Source of the DNA: Prinsepia uniflora
Lineage: Eukaryota > Streptophyta > Magnoliopsida > Rosales > Rosaceae
Assembly (NCBI GenBank): GCA_032719365.1
Contig: CM064872.1
Location: 70,868,752 to 70,932,751, forward strand
Reading direction: 5' to 3'
DNA length: 64,000 bases
Positions 35,101 through 45,826 of this stretch are shown here, one piece after another. The notes beneath the pieces were generated by a model. That model worked only from the letters and a program-made list of their open reading frames with translations, ran no database searches and had not been told where the DNA came from. Within the stretch, counting starts at the first letter, position 1. Each line of letters opens with the position of its first letter. The translations under genes and the position numbers were made by a program.

Positions 35101-38100
35101 ATGCGTGCTCATCAATCTAAGCTTGATCGGCTGAGAAGACAACTTGACATCTCACCAAGCAACGCCACATTCAGAGACGCACTTAAGCAAACCAGTTCGT
35201 TCGAACCTCCATCCCCAATATTCGGTGAGTCCAAAAGCGAGAAGAGTAATTCAGAAGAAGAACAGATTTTCGGAACACCGATAACCATGGCACGAAACCT
35301 GAGCATCCGGGAGCAGACATGTGCAAACACAAATGGCACTACAGACTTCTGCATCCAGTATCCCGAGCCTCGAACCAACAAGAAAGATATTGAGCTTAAG
35401 AGTGGAGTTCTTCATCAACTACCCAAGTTCCGTGGAATCAGAAATGAAGATCCACACAAACACTTAACGGAGTTCCAATTCATCATTAGTAGTATGTGTC
35501 CGGATGATGCGGACTTGGAAATCATGAAGCTGAAAGCTTTCCCATTGTCCTTGGAAGAAAGAGCACGGGTATGGCTTTTAAGTCTCCCACCCAATCATAT
35601 TGACTCTTGGGAGAAGTTGGTTCAGGAGTTTCTTACCAAGTACTTCCCTGCCTCAAAGATTACGGTCTTAAGAAAAGAGATCACTGGAATCAAGCAAAAA
35701 GAACATGATGAGAATTTCAGCCAGTACTATGAGAGGTTTAAGGAACTTTGTGCTTCATGCCCTACTCACGGGATCACAGAAGGCTATCTTTTAACCTACT
35801 TTTATGAAGGACTCAAAGGTTGGGATAGAGGACTGCTCGATGCTGCAGCTAATGGAAGTTTCTTAGCTCGGAGCCTAGTAGATGGTCGTGCACTACTTGA
35901 AAGCCGTGCACTCAATGATGCACAATACGAAGGTGCCGATCCCATTTCTAGAAAGGTACATGAGGTAAGTTCCCATGCTATAAATGATTCAAAGTTAGAT
36001 AAAATCACCTCTATGCTTTCGAATATGTTTGAGCTAAAGAAACAGGTAGCTCCAGTTTGTTCCATATGCTCTCAAGGCCATCTTGAGGAACAATGTCCCT
36101 ACACTGCAAGGGAAGAAGACTCCGGAACTGAAATGGCACACGCCATTGGAGGCTATCAAGGAGGGCCAAGGACCCAAGGTTACAGTTGGAGAGATCCGAA
36201 CAATGTCCTAAACCCTCAGCACATGTCGACCGGGCCAAACCGTGTCCCAGACCAGTTCCCAAGGCCCACATGGCAACCAAGGCCCACATGGCAACCAAGG
36301 CCCCCGGTCCCATTTTCTAACTTTTCTCATAATCATGCAAATAATCATACTTCTTCATCTTCTAATCCTGATTATGATAAAATGCTGGCTGCTCTTTCCC
36401 AAGGGCAGCAAACACTAATGGCGTCAACTCAGGCTCTTGTCACAGGTCAGCAAAATCAACAAAAAGACATCGCTGATCTCAAGGACCAAATGGGTAAGGT
36501 CATGGACTTCATGGGTAAGATCCAAGCTAGCGGGGTGCTTCCACCTCAACCTACGCCCAACCCAAATGTAAGACCTGAAGCCAATGCAATCACCACTCGA
36601 AGTGGTAAAGTGCTCGGAGAAATAGAACCAGATCCAGCCGTTTCTGAGGCTGAAAAGCACAAGGTGGCAACTAAGACCACCACGACACAACCGCCAGTTC
36701 AACCTACCCACACACAAGGTAATAACCCAATCCCTTCAAGTTCGGTTGTTACTAATTCCCCGTTTGTGCATGCACCATTTCCAAGTAGGCTTGCCAAATC
36801 TAAGAAGAATGAATCCGATGAGGAAATCTTGGAGATCTTCAAAAGGGTGCAAATCAACATGCCCTTGATCGAGTGCATCAAACAAGTGCCGAAATACGCA
36901 AAATTTCTGAAAGAGTTATGCACTCCAAGGCGCCAGACGAGGGAGAAGGAGGTTGTGATGGTGAGTGAAACAGTTTCTGCTGTAATCCAGCGTCGGCTAC
37001 CCCCAAAGCTGAAGGATCCAGGGAGTTTTTCTGTTCCCTGCGTGATTGGTAACAAGTCATTTGATAAAGTCATGCTAGACTTAGGAGCATCCATTAATGT
37101 TATGCCATATTCACTATATGTTGCCCTAGGTCTAGGTAAATTACAGCATGACGATATTATCATTCAGTTAGCCGATCGCTCTAATGTGTATCCTAAGGGA
37201 TACGTAGAAGATGTTCTTGTGCAGGTTAACCAGCTCATCTTCCCAGCTGACTTTTATGTCCTAGACATGGAGGATTCCCCTACGAATCAAGCCCCACTAA
37301 TGCTGTTGGGAAGACCATTCATGAGAACTGCCAAGACAAAGATTGATGTGTTCAATGGAACATTAACTATGGAAGTAGACGGAGAGGAGATTGGCTTCAA
37401 CATTTTTGATGCCATGAGGTACCCTAGTTCCGCAACTCATACTACTTTTTCTGTTGACGTGTGCACTTCTCTCGCAGAGAAACATTTTGATTCAATTCGA
37501 GAAGACACACTCAACATGATAATCCAGAAAGGAGTTGGCCTAACGCAATCGGGGGACGCCTTGGTTGAGGATACAGATTACGAACTAGAACCTCGAATTT
37601 GTGATGAAGTCATGACCCTAAATGAGACCCCCAGAATGGTGAATCATCAGGTACCCTCGTCATTTCCAATTAGTACTAATGCCACTCCTCCTTCAGTGAT
37701 TCAGGCCCCAGTTCTCGAGCTCAAAGTTTTGCCTGACCACCTGAAGTATGCCTATCTTGGCTCGGACGACACTCTGCCCGTCATAGTGTCTTCTGCACTA
37801 ACCGAGTCACAGGAAGATAGACTGGTACAAGTCTTGACAAAGTACAAGACAGCCATTGGATGGACTCTGTCAGATATCAAGGGAATCAGCCCTACAACCT
37901 GTGTGCATCGAATCTTACTAGAAGATGATGCAAAGCCCTCTCGCGAAGCCCAACGTCGCCTCCATCCTCCGATGATGGAAGTCGTGAAACAAGAGGTCAT
38001 CAAACTCTTGGACTGTGGTGTCATCTACCCAATTTCAGACAGCAAATGGGTCTCACCAGTCCAAGTAGTCCCAAAGAAAAGTGGAGTCACAGTTGTTGCG

Positions 38101-40611
38101 AACAGTGAAGGAGAGCTAGTGCCCCAACGAACAGTGACCGGATACAGAGTCTGCATCGACTATCGACGCCTGAACAAAGCAACTAGGAAGGATCACTTTC
38201 CTTTGCCCTTCATTGATCAAATGCTTGAAAGGTTAGCAGGTCACTCCTATTATTGCTTTCTTGATGGTTATTCCGGGTACAATCAAATCTGTATCGCTCA
38301 AAATGACCAAGATAAAACGACTTTCACTTGTCCTTTTGGCACTTTTGCCTACCGAAGAATGCCTTTCGGTTTATGTAACGCCCCAGGTACTTTCCAAAGA
38401 TGCATGCTTTCTATTTTCTCTGAATACGTCGAAAAAATAATTGAAGTATTTATGGACGATTTTAGTGTCTTTGGGGATAGTTTTGATGCATGCTTAGAAC
38501 ACTTAGCACTTATCTTACAAAGGTGTGTCGAAACTAATCTGGTACTTAACTGGGAGAAATGCCATTTCATGGTTAGACAAGGGATAGTCTTGGGCCATAT
38601 TGTCTCTGAAAGAGGAATTGAAGTCGATAAATCTAAAGTTGATACTGTGCGCCACTTACCCTCTCCCACTTCGGTGAGAGGAATCCGTTCATTTCTTGGT
38701 CACGCAGGATTTTACAGAAGATTTATCCAAGACTTCTCCTACATTGCAAGGCCCTTGTGCCGACTGCTTCAGAAGGAGACACCCTTCGTCTTTGATGCAG
38801 ACTGTCAGGAAGCTTTTGAAAAGCTTAAAAATCTCTTAACCACTGCCCCCATTCTTTGTGCCCCTGATTGGTCCTTACCCTTTGAACTAATGTGCGATGC
38901 CTCTGATTATGCAGTTGGAGCCGTACTCGGACAAAGGCGGGATAAGAAGCCCTACGCCATCTACTATGCATCCAGAACCTTAAATGATGCCCAGATGAAC
39001 TACACCACTACAGAAAAGGAGTTGCTTGCTGTTGTATTTGCTTTAGATAAATTTCGTTCTTATCTACTTCGAACTAAAGTCATTATTTACACTGATCATG
39101 CAGCACTGAAGTATCTCCTAGCCAAGAAGGAAGCGAAACCAAGACTGATCCGATGGATTCTTCTTCTTCAAGAGTTTGACATCGAGATTAAAGATAAGAA
39201 AGGCGTAGAGAACGTGGTGGCGGATCATTTGAGTCGCATTGCACATGAGCGAGATCCTGTGGCGATTCAAGAGATGTTTCCAGACGAACAACTCTTCAGA
39301 ATCGAGGGAGGTACTCCTTGGTATGCTGATATTGTCAATTATTTAGTCACCAAGCAGTTGCCCACCACCCTCTCCCGTGCACAAAAAGATAAACTTAAGA
39401 AGCATGCTAGGCACTATATTTGGGATGAACCTTATTTGTGGAAACACTGTGCAGATTTATTGATTAGGAGATGTGTCCCTGATATTGAACATAAGTCAGT
39501 CCTAGAGTTCTGCCATAGCCATGCTTGTGGAGGCCACTTTGGATCTAGAAAAACTGCACTCAAAATCTTAGAATCTGGACTATATTGGCCCACACTTTTT
39601 AAAGATGCACATTCATTTTGCTTAGCCTGTGATAAATGTCAGAGATCAGGAAACTTAGGACGCAGGGATGAAATGCCACAACATTATGTTCTTACTGTTG
39701 AAATATTTGATGTTTGGGGTATCGATTTTATGGGTCCGTTTCCTCAATCTAATGGCTATCTCTATATCTTACTTGCCGTTGATTATGTATCAAAATGGGT
39801 GGAAGCTAAGGCCACCAGGACTAATGACTCTAAAACTGTTGCAGATTTCCTCAGAACTAACATTCTTTCCAGGTTTGGGATCCCGCGGGTCCTAATAAGT
39901 GATGGAGGAAGTCATTTCTGCAACAAGACCATTGAAGCTTTACTGAAACGGTATGGTGTCACTCATCGAGTATCTACACCTTACCATCCTCAAACGAGTG
40001 GAATGGCGGAAGTCAGTAATAGAGAGATCAAGAAGATACTAGAGCGAACTGTGGGTCCTAATCGAAAGGATTGGAGCCAACGGTTGGATGATGCACTTTG
40101 GGCATACAGGACGGCCTACAAAACACCTATAGGAATGTCTCCCTATAGGTTGGTGTACGGAAAAGCATGTCACCTTCCGGTGGAACTAGAGCATAAAGCA
40201 TGGTGGGCCGTCAAAACTTTCAACATCAAGCTAGATGACGCCGGTCTGCATCGGAAGCTCCAGCTGAGTGAGCTTGAGGAAATAAGAAATGATGCATTTG
40301 AAAGCACTCTGATCTACAAGGAAAAGGCAAAGGCATTTCATGACAAACAGATCAGGAGTAAAGCATTTGACATTGGCCAGAAAGTTTTGCTTTTCAACTC
40401 TCGGCTCAGACTCTTTCCTGGTAAGTTATGTTCTAGATGGGTAGGACCTTTTGTTATCACTAATATTTTTGCCCATGGAGCCATACAGATAAAACACGTT
40501 GGAACTGGAAAAGAGTTCAAGGTCAATGGCCATAGATTGAAGCCTTATATAGAGGCAATTGGCGAACACGATGTGGAGTCAGAAAGAGTGCTACGACGTC
40601 CCATCAGATGA
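35101..40611 (+). CDS. gag-pol: Gag-pol polyprotein, Athila lineage of Ty3/gypsy
   Basis: This is a single uninterrupted 1836-codon frame encoding capsid and replication enzymes that act in cytoplasmic particles and in integration. Domains in order: Gag core at about 144-220 (AFPLSLEERARVWLLSLPP); a short zinc knuckle at 320-332 with C-x2-C-x3-H-x4-C spacing, one residue shorter than the usual C-x2-C-x4-H-x4-C; aspartic protease with DLGAS at 660-664 instead of the usual DTG/DSG; reverse transcriptase from about 1014 with FMDD at 1117-1120; RNase H with D1266, E1307 and D1332; integrase HHCC zinc finger at about 1472-1513 and catalytic D1542, D1601, E1637 with exact DD35E spacing; and a C-terminal GPF-type module near 1770. 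The first ATG of the frame was chosen. No frameshift or stop is present, which fits the very young LTRs. Confidence 0.97.
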   Translation: MRAHQSKLDRLRRQLDISPSNATFRDALKQTSSFEPPSPIFGESKSEKSNSEEEQIFGTPITMARNLSIREQTCANTNGTTDFCIQYPEPRTNKKDIELKSGVLHQLPKFRGIRNEDPHKHLTEFQFIISSMCPDDADLEIMKLKAFPLSLEERARVWLLSLPPNHIDSWEKLVQEFLTKYFPASKITVLRKEITGIKQKEHDENFSQYYERFKELCASCPTHGITEGYLLTYFYEGLKGWDRGLLDAAANGSFLARSLVDGRALLESRALNDAQYEGADPISRKVHEVSSHAINDSKLDKITSMLSNMFELKKQVAPVCSICSQGHLEEQCPYTAREEDSGTEMAHAIGGYQGGPRTQGYSWRDPNNVLNPQHMSTGPNRVPDQFPRPTWQPRPTWQPRPPVPFSNFSHNHANNHTSSSSNPDYDKMLAALSQGQQTLMASTQALVTGQQNQQKDIADLKDQMGKVMDFMGKIQASGVLPPQPTPNPNVRPEANAITTRSGKVLGEIEPDPAVSEAEKHKVATKTTTTQPPVQPTHTQGNNPIPSSSVVTNSPFVHAPFPSRLAKSKKNESDEEILEIFKRVQINMPLIECIKQVPKYAKFLKELCTPRRQTREKEVVMVSETVSAVIQRRLPPKLKDPGSFSVPCVIGNKSFDKVMLDLGASINVMPYSLYVALGLGKLQHDDIIIQLADRSNVYPKGYVEDVLVQVNQLIFPADFYVLDMEDSPTNQAPLMLLGRPFMRTAKTKIDVFNGTLTMEVDGEEIGFNIFDAMRYPSSATHTTFSVDVCTSLAEKHFDSIREDTLNMIIQKGVGLTQSGDALVEDTDYELEPRICDEVMTLNETPRMVNHQVPSSFPISTNATPPSVIQAPVLELKVLPDHLKYAYLGSDDTLPVIVSSALTESQEDRLVQVLTKYKTAIGWTLSDIKGISPTTCVHRILLEDDAKPSREAQRRLHPPMMEVVKQEVIKLLDCGVIYPISDSKWVSPVQVVPKKSGVTVVANSEGELVPQRTVTGYRVCIDYRRLNKATRKDHFPLPFIDQMLERLAGHSYYCFLDGYSGYNQICIAQNDQDKTTFTCPFGTFAYRRMPFGLCNAPGTFQRCMLSIFSEYVEKIIEVFMDDFSVFGDSFDACLEHLALILQRCVETNLVLNWEKCHFMVRQGIVLGHIVSERGIEVDKSKVDTVRHLPSPTSVRGIRSFLGHAGFYRRFIQDFSYIARPLCRLLQKETPFVFDADCQEAFEKLKNLLTTAPILCAPDWSLPFELMCDASDYAVGAVLGQRRDKKPYAIYYASRTLNDAQMNYTTTEKELLAVVFALDKFRSYLLRTKVIIYTDHAALKYLLAKKEAKPRLIRWILLLQEFDIEIKDKKGVENVVADHLSRIAHERDPVAIQEMFPDEQLFRIEGGTPWYADIVNYLVTKQLPTTLSRAQKDKLKKHARHYIWDEPYLWKHCADLLIRRCVPDIEHKSVLEFCHSHACGGHFGSRKTALKILESGLYWPTLFKDAHSFCLACDKCQRSGNLGRRDEMPQHYVLTVEIFDVWGIDFMGPFPQSNGYLYILLAVDYVSKWVEAKATRTNDSKTVADFLRTNILSRFGIPRVLISDGGSHFCNKTIEALLKRYGVTHRVSTPYHPQTSGMAEVSNREIKKILERTVGPNRKDWSQRLDDALWAYRTAYKTPIGMSPYRLVYGKACHLPVELEHKAWWAVKTFNIKLDDAGLHRKLQLSELEEIRNDAFESTLIYKEKAKAFHDKQIRSKAFDIGQKVLLFNSRLRLFPGKLCSRWVGPFVITNIFAHGAIQIKHVGTGKEFKVNGHRLKPYIEAIGEHDVESERVLRRPIR

Positions 40612-42648
40612 ACTAAATTTGGTCTAGGCTGGATGGACGTTAAACTTCAAGCGCTTGTTGGGAGGCAACCCAATGTGTTCGCGAGTGTGAAGGAGTCATC
40701 AACACAGATTTGCTTTCTTTCAACCCTTCACTCTCTTTTATGTTTTTCTTTCTTATTTCATTTTCTTAAATCATCTTCCTTACTTTGATTCTATGTTTAA
40801 ATTACTTCGTACTTTCCTACATTGAGGACAATGTAGAATTTAAGTATGGGGGAATGGTTTACAAATTTATTTGTGCATTTGAAATTGATTTATTAAGTCT
40901 TTCTTAATTTGCAATTGTTTTATTTCCATTTGCAATTGTTTTATTTCTTTCTCAAAAAAAAAAAAAAAAAATTTGTGCATTTGAAATTGATTTATTAAGT
41001 CTTTCTTAATTTGCAATTGTTTTATTTCCATTTGCAATTGTTTTATTTCTTTCTCAAAAAAAAAAAAAATAAAAAAAATAAAAAACAAAAAAAACAAAAA
41101 AAAAACAAAAAAACAAAAGAAATTATTATTGCTTTCTTGAGTCTTTTTGTTTTAACGTAGTGTTTTTACGAGTATCAAGTTGCCCTTTAACTTGTCAATG
41201 ATATAAATGAACGGAAATGAATATGTTATGGCTATAAAGATGATCACTACAACTTGAATTTGTTTGTTAATATTTTGTGATTAAGTGTTACTACTTGAAG
41301 ATAATGCATGTAAATTGGTACATAAATAAGCATGATATGATAAGTATGAATCATTTGAACCTTATGTGAGCTTTAGAACTTATATACATCTTTGATGAGT
41401 GATTCATAAAGTTCTTTGTTTAAATTGATATACATATGCCTCATAACTGCTTGCCATAGCTTTTAATGAACTCTAGAGCACTAGAACTTATTCTATGTGA
41501 TTTTCAAAGCTTTTAAGTCAATAAATTCTCTGATTTTGGAAATGATTAAGGCATTAGGGTTAACACCACAAATTCAAACATCCATGTTCCCTATTTTGTG
41601 CGCACAAGTTGCGACCCCCTTAGTTTTACCCCTTTTGAGCCCACATTAAGCCTTTCTTTCCTCACCATGATTATCTAAACACTTGAGCTTAGTATAGACA
41701 TCTTTTACCTTTGTTCCAAGGACTCGGTTGAAGACATAATGATTATGTAAAGAGAAAATGATGATATTGAAAGACTTTTATGTGTATTTTGTGGATTTAC
41801 TTACTCAAACATTGTTGTATTTTTGACACATGTTATTACCTTGATATATGAAAAAAAAAAAAAAATTGAAAAAAAAAAGAAAAAAAGAAAGATATATTGA
41901 AGTTTTTATCAAGGTAATAAGGTTTGATTATGAATGTTTGAGTTGAGTCCTTTACATTTGTAAATCCGGCACAAAGAATGAATTCGAGGCCCAACAAGAT
42001 GAAATTAGGCCTATGTTCGAAGGGATGGATTACTGACATCATTGCACTAAGGTTGGGAAGTTATGATACGTTTTGGGAGTCTATTGAGTCTTGGAACGAA
42101 TTTGAGCACCACTTGTCCTATATATTCCTTGCCTCTAAACTTAGCCCCATTACAACCTTCGTAAAGACCTTATGATCCTTAAGATGGTAAATTTTGATTA
42201 GTTGAGTCAATCACTTGAGTAAGCTTATGGTTTTGGTTCATTTGCGCAAGTATGTTTTGTTTTTATCTTGAGGTGTTTGTTTGAGATTTTGCAAAAGTAC
42301 TTCATTTCGATTATGTGAGCATCTCTCACATACTTTGAGTGCAAACACAAACCCTCACAAAATTGAGTGAATTTCTGAGTGCATATCCTTGTGAGTTGAT
42401 TCATACTTGTCTTATTCATGCAGAGATCCATTTCACCATATTTACTCATTATCTTACTTGTCGAAACATTTTGTTACCATGTATTAACTCTTGAATTCCA
42501 TTTGCTTAAATGTTTTAAGTGAAAATCTTTTATGCCATGATTATAACAATGAAATTTGAGACAAATGGTTAAGGGTCTACTTGTTTTGAATTCGTAGTTT
42601 GATTTTAGTATTTGCTAGGGACTAGCAAAGTTTAAGTGTGGGGGTATT
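40612..42648 (+). other. 3' untranslated region of the Athila-type element
   Basis: This is 2 kb without an env-like ORF. It includes a 102-bp tandem duplication (40869-40970 and 40971-41072), A-rich runs to 41125, a 14-bp perfect hairpin around an A-rich loop (41833-41846 with 41907-41920), and the TTTGCTAG/CTAGCAAA hairpin (42611-42629) immediately before the purine tract AAGTGTGGGGGTA. Nearly the whole region is shared with the non-autonomous element. Confidence 0.9.
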
Positions 42649-44576
42649 TGATAGGACGTTAAATAAGCATTATTTTATATTATTTTATACCCTTTATACT
42701 TGACTTTTAATATTAAAATATTAAATAAATTGATAAAATAAATTATTTTGTGATTTTTATGTTTAGAAAAATAAAGGTTGTAATTTGGAGTATTTTTGGC
42801 GAAAGAATCGTTTCGATCGGAATTATAACGAATAAAATATGGACGAAATTCGGTGGAATAATTAATTTATTTATATTTTAATTAAATTAATTAATACAGC
42901 CCAAACCCAATTATTTTTGCAGCCCAGCCCGTCGCCAAGTGGCCTGGCCCAGCGCCTCAGCCCAATCTGGCCCGTGCAGCCCGGCCCGCCAGCCCAGCCC
43001 GTGCGGCCCAGAAGCAAGCCGCCGGCCCAGCGCGTCAGCCCATCTGGTTTCAGCCCTGCAGAGAGCTTCGGAGCGCGCCTACCGACGCCCAGTCCAGTAC
43101 TTCGGCGCGCGTGTCCCGACTGCAGGCTTTCTCCTCAGCGAGAGCCTGCCGAAGTCTTGCACTCCATTTCAGCAGCCTCCTGCCGAGCACCAGCTTCCCA
43201 ATTCAGCAGCCAGCCACCGAAAATTCCTGCCCTATTTTCCAGCAGATTCCACTCAATTTCCAGCCACCTTCCAACAACTTTCCAACCCAATTTTACAACT
43301 TTACAACTCAAACCACCTCTAAACATCATCACAAATCTTTATTACTCATCATTCCATTATTCCATTTTTTTATTGTATTTTTATATTATTTTTGGTAGCT
43401 TTCTCCACCTATAAATAGGAGTTGATTTCACTTGTTGAAATCACTTCCAAGTAGCACAAAATTGAGCTTCTTTTAGGAGAAATCTTGGCAAAATAGTTCC
43501 AATACAATTTTGAGAGTTCAAGTCCGAATTTCCTTGTTTAATCTTCTTCCATCTTCATAAGGTTCCAGCCGCTGTTCGGTGTTCCTTGTGAAAAACAATC
43601 CATTGTTCTCATCCAATCTGAAAAGTGTAACATTTGCTCTCCATTCTCTTAAACTCTTTTATTTGTTATTGGTTCTAATTATAATGCAATATATGTATTG
43701 GTTTCTCCTTCCTATCTTTTGTGAAAATTGAGTATAATCTCCATGTGTTTTACTTTCTAAAAATCATTCACTTCTTACATTTTAGAGCTTAAACTTCATT
43801 TCGAAACTAAATGTTGATCCGCTGTTCGGGGCATTTAGAGTAGATTTGGAGAGATTTAATGTATGACCGCTGTTCGGCGCATTAAATCACAAACTTAAGG
43901 TAATTATATTATGAGTAAAAATCCGCTGTTCGGTGCATTTATAATATGAATAATGTATGAAGAAATATGAGTTTGTGAAGGTATAATTTCGTGATTAATT
44001 CAAATATTTGCAATTGTAGTATGTTGTTGAAGTTTGTGTTTACAGGAAGTCTACTTTGTGCATAAGTTAGAATAGAAATAGAATGAGTTTATCTATGCTT
44101 TTACTTATTTACATAATTACAAACCTCTTCAAAACCCCCCTTGTTTATTCTTTATTCTTTTATTCTTTATTCTTTTATTCTTTGATGCTTTTATTCTTTC
44201 ATTCCTTTATTATTTAATTTATTGATTCTTTGATTAATTAATTCCTTTATTCTTTGATTAACTAAGTCCTTTATTCTTCTATTATTTCATTCTTTAATTC
44301 GTTAATTTATTAATTCTTTGTAATTCATTAATTTATTATTATCTTGTTCATCTATTCTTTAATTTATTAATTCTTTGATTGTTTAATTCTTTTATTATTT
44401 AATTCTCTAATTCATTATTCTTTTATTCATAATCCACTAACATATTATTAATGTTCCCTAATTTCCCCGGTTAAGAACGATCCCTATTTATCAATACTAC
44501 ATCTACACAAAAAGGGTTTAAATTGCATAACACTCGAATTACATGTTTAATTTAATGCGTAGTTTGGGCGTAGTCA
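42649..44576 (+). repeat. 3' LTR of the Athila-type element
   Basis: This 1928-bp LTR, TGATAGGACG...GTAGTCA, is nearly identical to 31783-33711. It is followed by the GGAAG duplication and the resumed 3' LTR of A. Confidence 0.95.
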
Positions 44577-45162
44577 GGAAGGCCTGATTATGCGCATGAT
44601 TTTGAGTTTAATGACTTGGGCTCACTTGATATCCAGCAAACAGATTGACTTGTGATTCATTGTCAAATTCCGATGTTTCGGATGAGTTGGGAAGTGGCCT
44701 GGTTTTTATGGTTGATGGATTTGGATTATGTTGTGTTCTTTGAATTGATTCATGGTTTTGGGCTGAGGTCCTGTGTTTATGATTGCGGGTTAAGACCCGA
44801 AGGTTAAGAAAAGGAAAATGATTTTGATTTCATGCACGGTTTTCTTATGTTGAAAATGTAACGGATTGCGAAATGATTTTCGAATGCATGCATTGGTTTT
44901 ACGTGGAGGGTAGAAATGTATTCCTGTAACTGTTTTATAATGGATTTATCATTTGTCCACTCACACCTTTTGGTTTTTATTGACCCTCCAGGTCGTGGCG
45001 CGTTGATCGAGGCTGATCGTGAGGCGGAGGCATGAGTAAGTACGCGTGTGGCTATCCCTGGTTTGGCAAGCACTGAGGGTTAGTTGGGAATTTAAGTCGA
45101 CTTGCCAGACGGGAGCAGGACCGGACACGGTTATCAATGTCCCTTCGGGGGCGGTTCTGTCA
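44577..45162 (+). repeat. 3' LTR of element A, second segment
   Basis: It continues exactly where 31782 stops when compared with the uninterrupted copy at 5410-5994. It holds ATGCATGCAT near 44885, CCACTCAC near 44957, acceptor-like CCTCCAG ending at 44991, and ends TTCTGTCA at 45162. Confidence 0.88.
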
Positions 45163-45275
45163 TGTCTAGAAAATGTCCAGGTAAAAAAGTTAACATTTGA
45201 CCCCTACAGGAGCAAATTGACATTTCCATTTTTAATTTTCTAAATTCATTCTTCTCGAATTTTCGAGTCGTTACA
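45163..45275 (-). repeat. LTR start fragment in which element A inserted
   Basis: On the minus strand this begins TGTAACGACTCGAAAATTC, the LTR start signature of this superfamily, and runs until the end of A. It is probably the U3 start of an older minus-strand LTR whose remainder is left of the window. Confidence 0.6.
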
Positions 45276-45370
45276 TGAAGGCCTATCAACTTGCAATGTG
45301 GTGGTTGAAATAACTTCTCTAATTAGTCGTGAATGTGGTAGTAGATTAGTAATGTGTATCTATTTATAAG

Positions 45371-45516
45371 GAATATGGAATCATAATGTTAGTAGGATGT
45401 TTTGTCATTGAAGACCATTGTTGTGTTGTGTAATCTTTGTTTCGAATATGGAACCATAATGTTAGTAGGATGCTTTGTCATTGAAGACCATTGTTGTGTT
45501 GTGTAATCTTTGTTTC
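45371..45516. repeat. 73-bp tandem duplication
   Basis: GAATATGGAA(T/C)CATAATG... is repeated at 45371-45443 and 45444-45516 with two visible differences. Surrounding DNA (45276-45820) shows no gene. Confidence 0.85.
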
Positions 45517-45826
45517 TCAGTCGTTGCAGGACATCAATATTTCAGAAGAAATGAAATTAGGCAGACTAATAAATTCTCACTTATTGGTGTTTGCTTGTAG
45601 CATTTGTATCTTACTGTTTTAAGAGTTTCCAATTCATGATACTACCAAACACACCCTTGATGGTTTGGATTTTCTTAGGAATCAAACAACAAAGCCCAGA
45701 AAAACCAATTACTTGGATTTTCAACAGTAAAATGACATAAATACCCTTCAATTTAACAGGTTTTGTCCAATAAAGTAACATATAGACCGATTCTACCATC
45801 TCAAACACACCCTTATGTAAGTATGC

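Larger units (their letters stand above)
31783..44576 (+). mobile_element. Young, complete Athila-type Ty3/gypsy retrotransposon
   Basis: This is a 12.8-kb element flanked by GGAAG (31778-31782 and 44577-44581), inserted in the 3' LTR of A. LTRs of 1929 and 1928 bp differ at only about three places: a T-run near 32500, A/G near 33233 versus 44096, and an A/C run near 33275. It has a tRNA-Asp primer site, an uninterrupted gag-pol ORF, a 2-kb 3' untranslated region and the purine tract AAGTGTGGGGGTA. All required cis elements and the ORF are intact, so it may be mobile or only recently silenced. No env-like ORF, often found in Athila, is present. Confidence 0.96.
1..45162 (+). mobile_element. 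Outer long-LTR, ORF-less retrotransposon A (LARD-like), heavily interrupted
   Basis: The element is reconstructed from its parts. The 5' LTR runs from off-window to 5994, followed by a TGGTATCAGAGC primer site and a gag-start remnant, then internal DNA at 5995-6143 and 25871-28986. A purine tract and the 3' LTR follow at 28987-31782 and 44577-45162. The two LTRs are closely similar (compare 1-995 with 30468-31459), and many of the differences are C/T or G/A. The left and right interior pieces are joined across element B by the TTGAG target duplication. No coding capacity remains in about 3.3 kb of interior, so I call it a large retrotransposon derivative of the Ty3/gypsy type (TG...CA ends, tRNA-Met primer site). 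Its left end and left target duplication are outside the window. Confidence 0.85.

Noticed and set aside
40612..42648. Env-like ORF expected in Athila
   Set aside because: No frame longer than about 75 codons; the region is AT-rich UTR.
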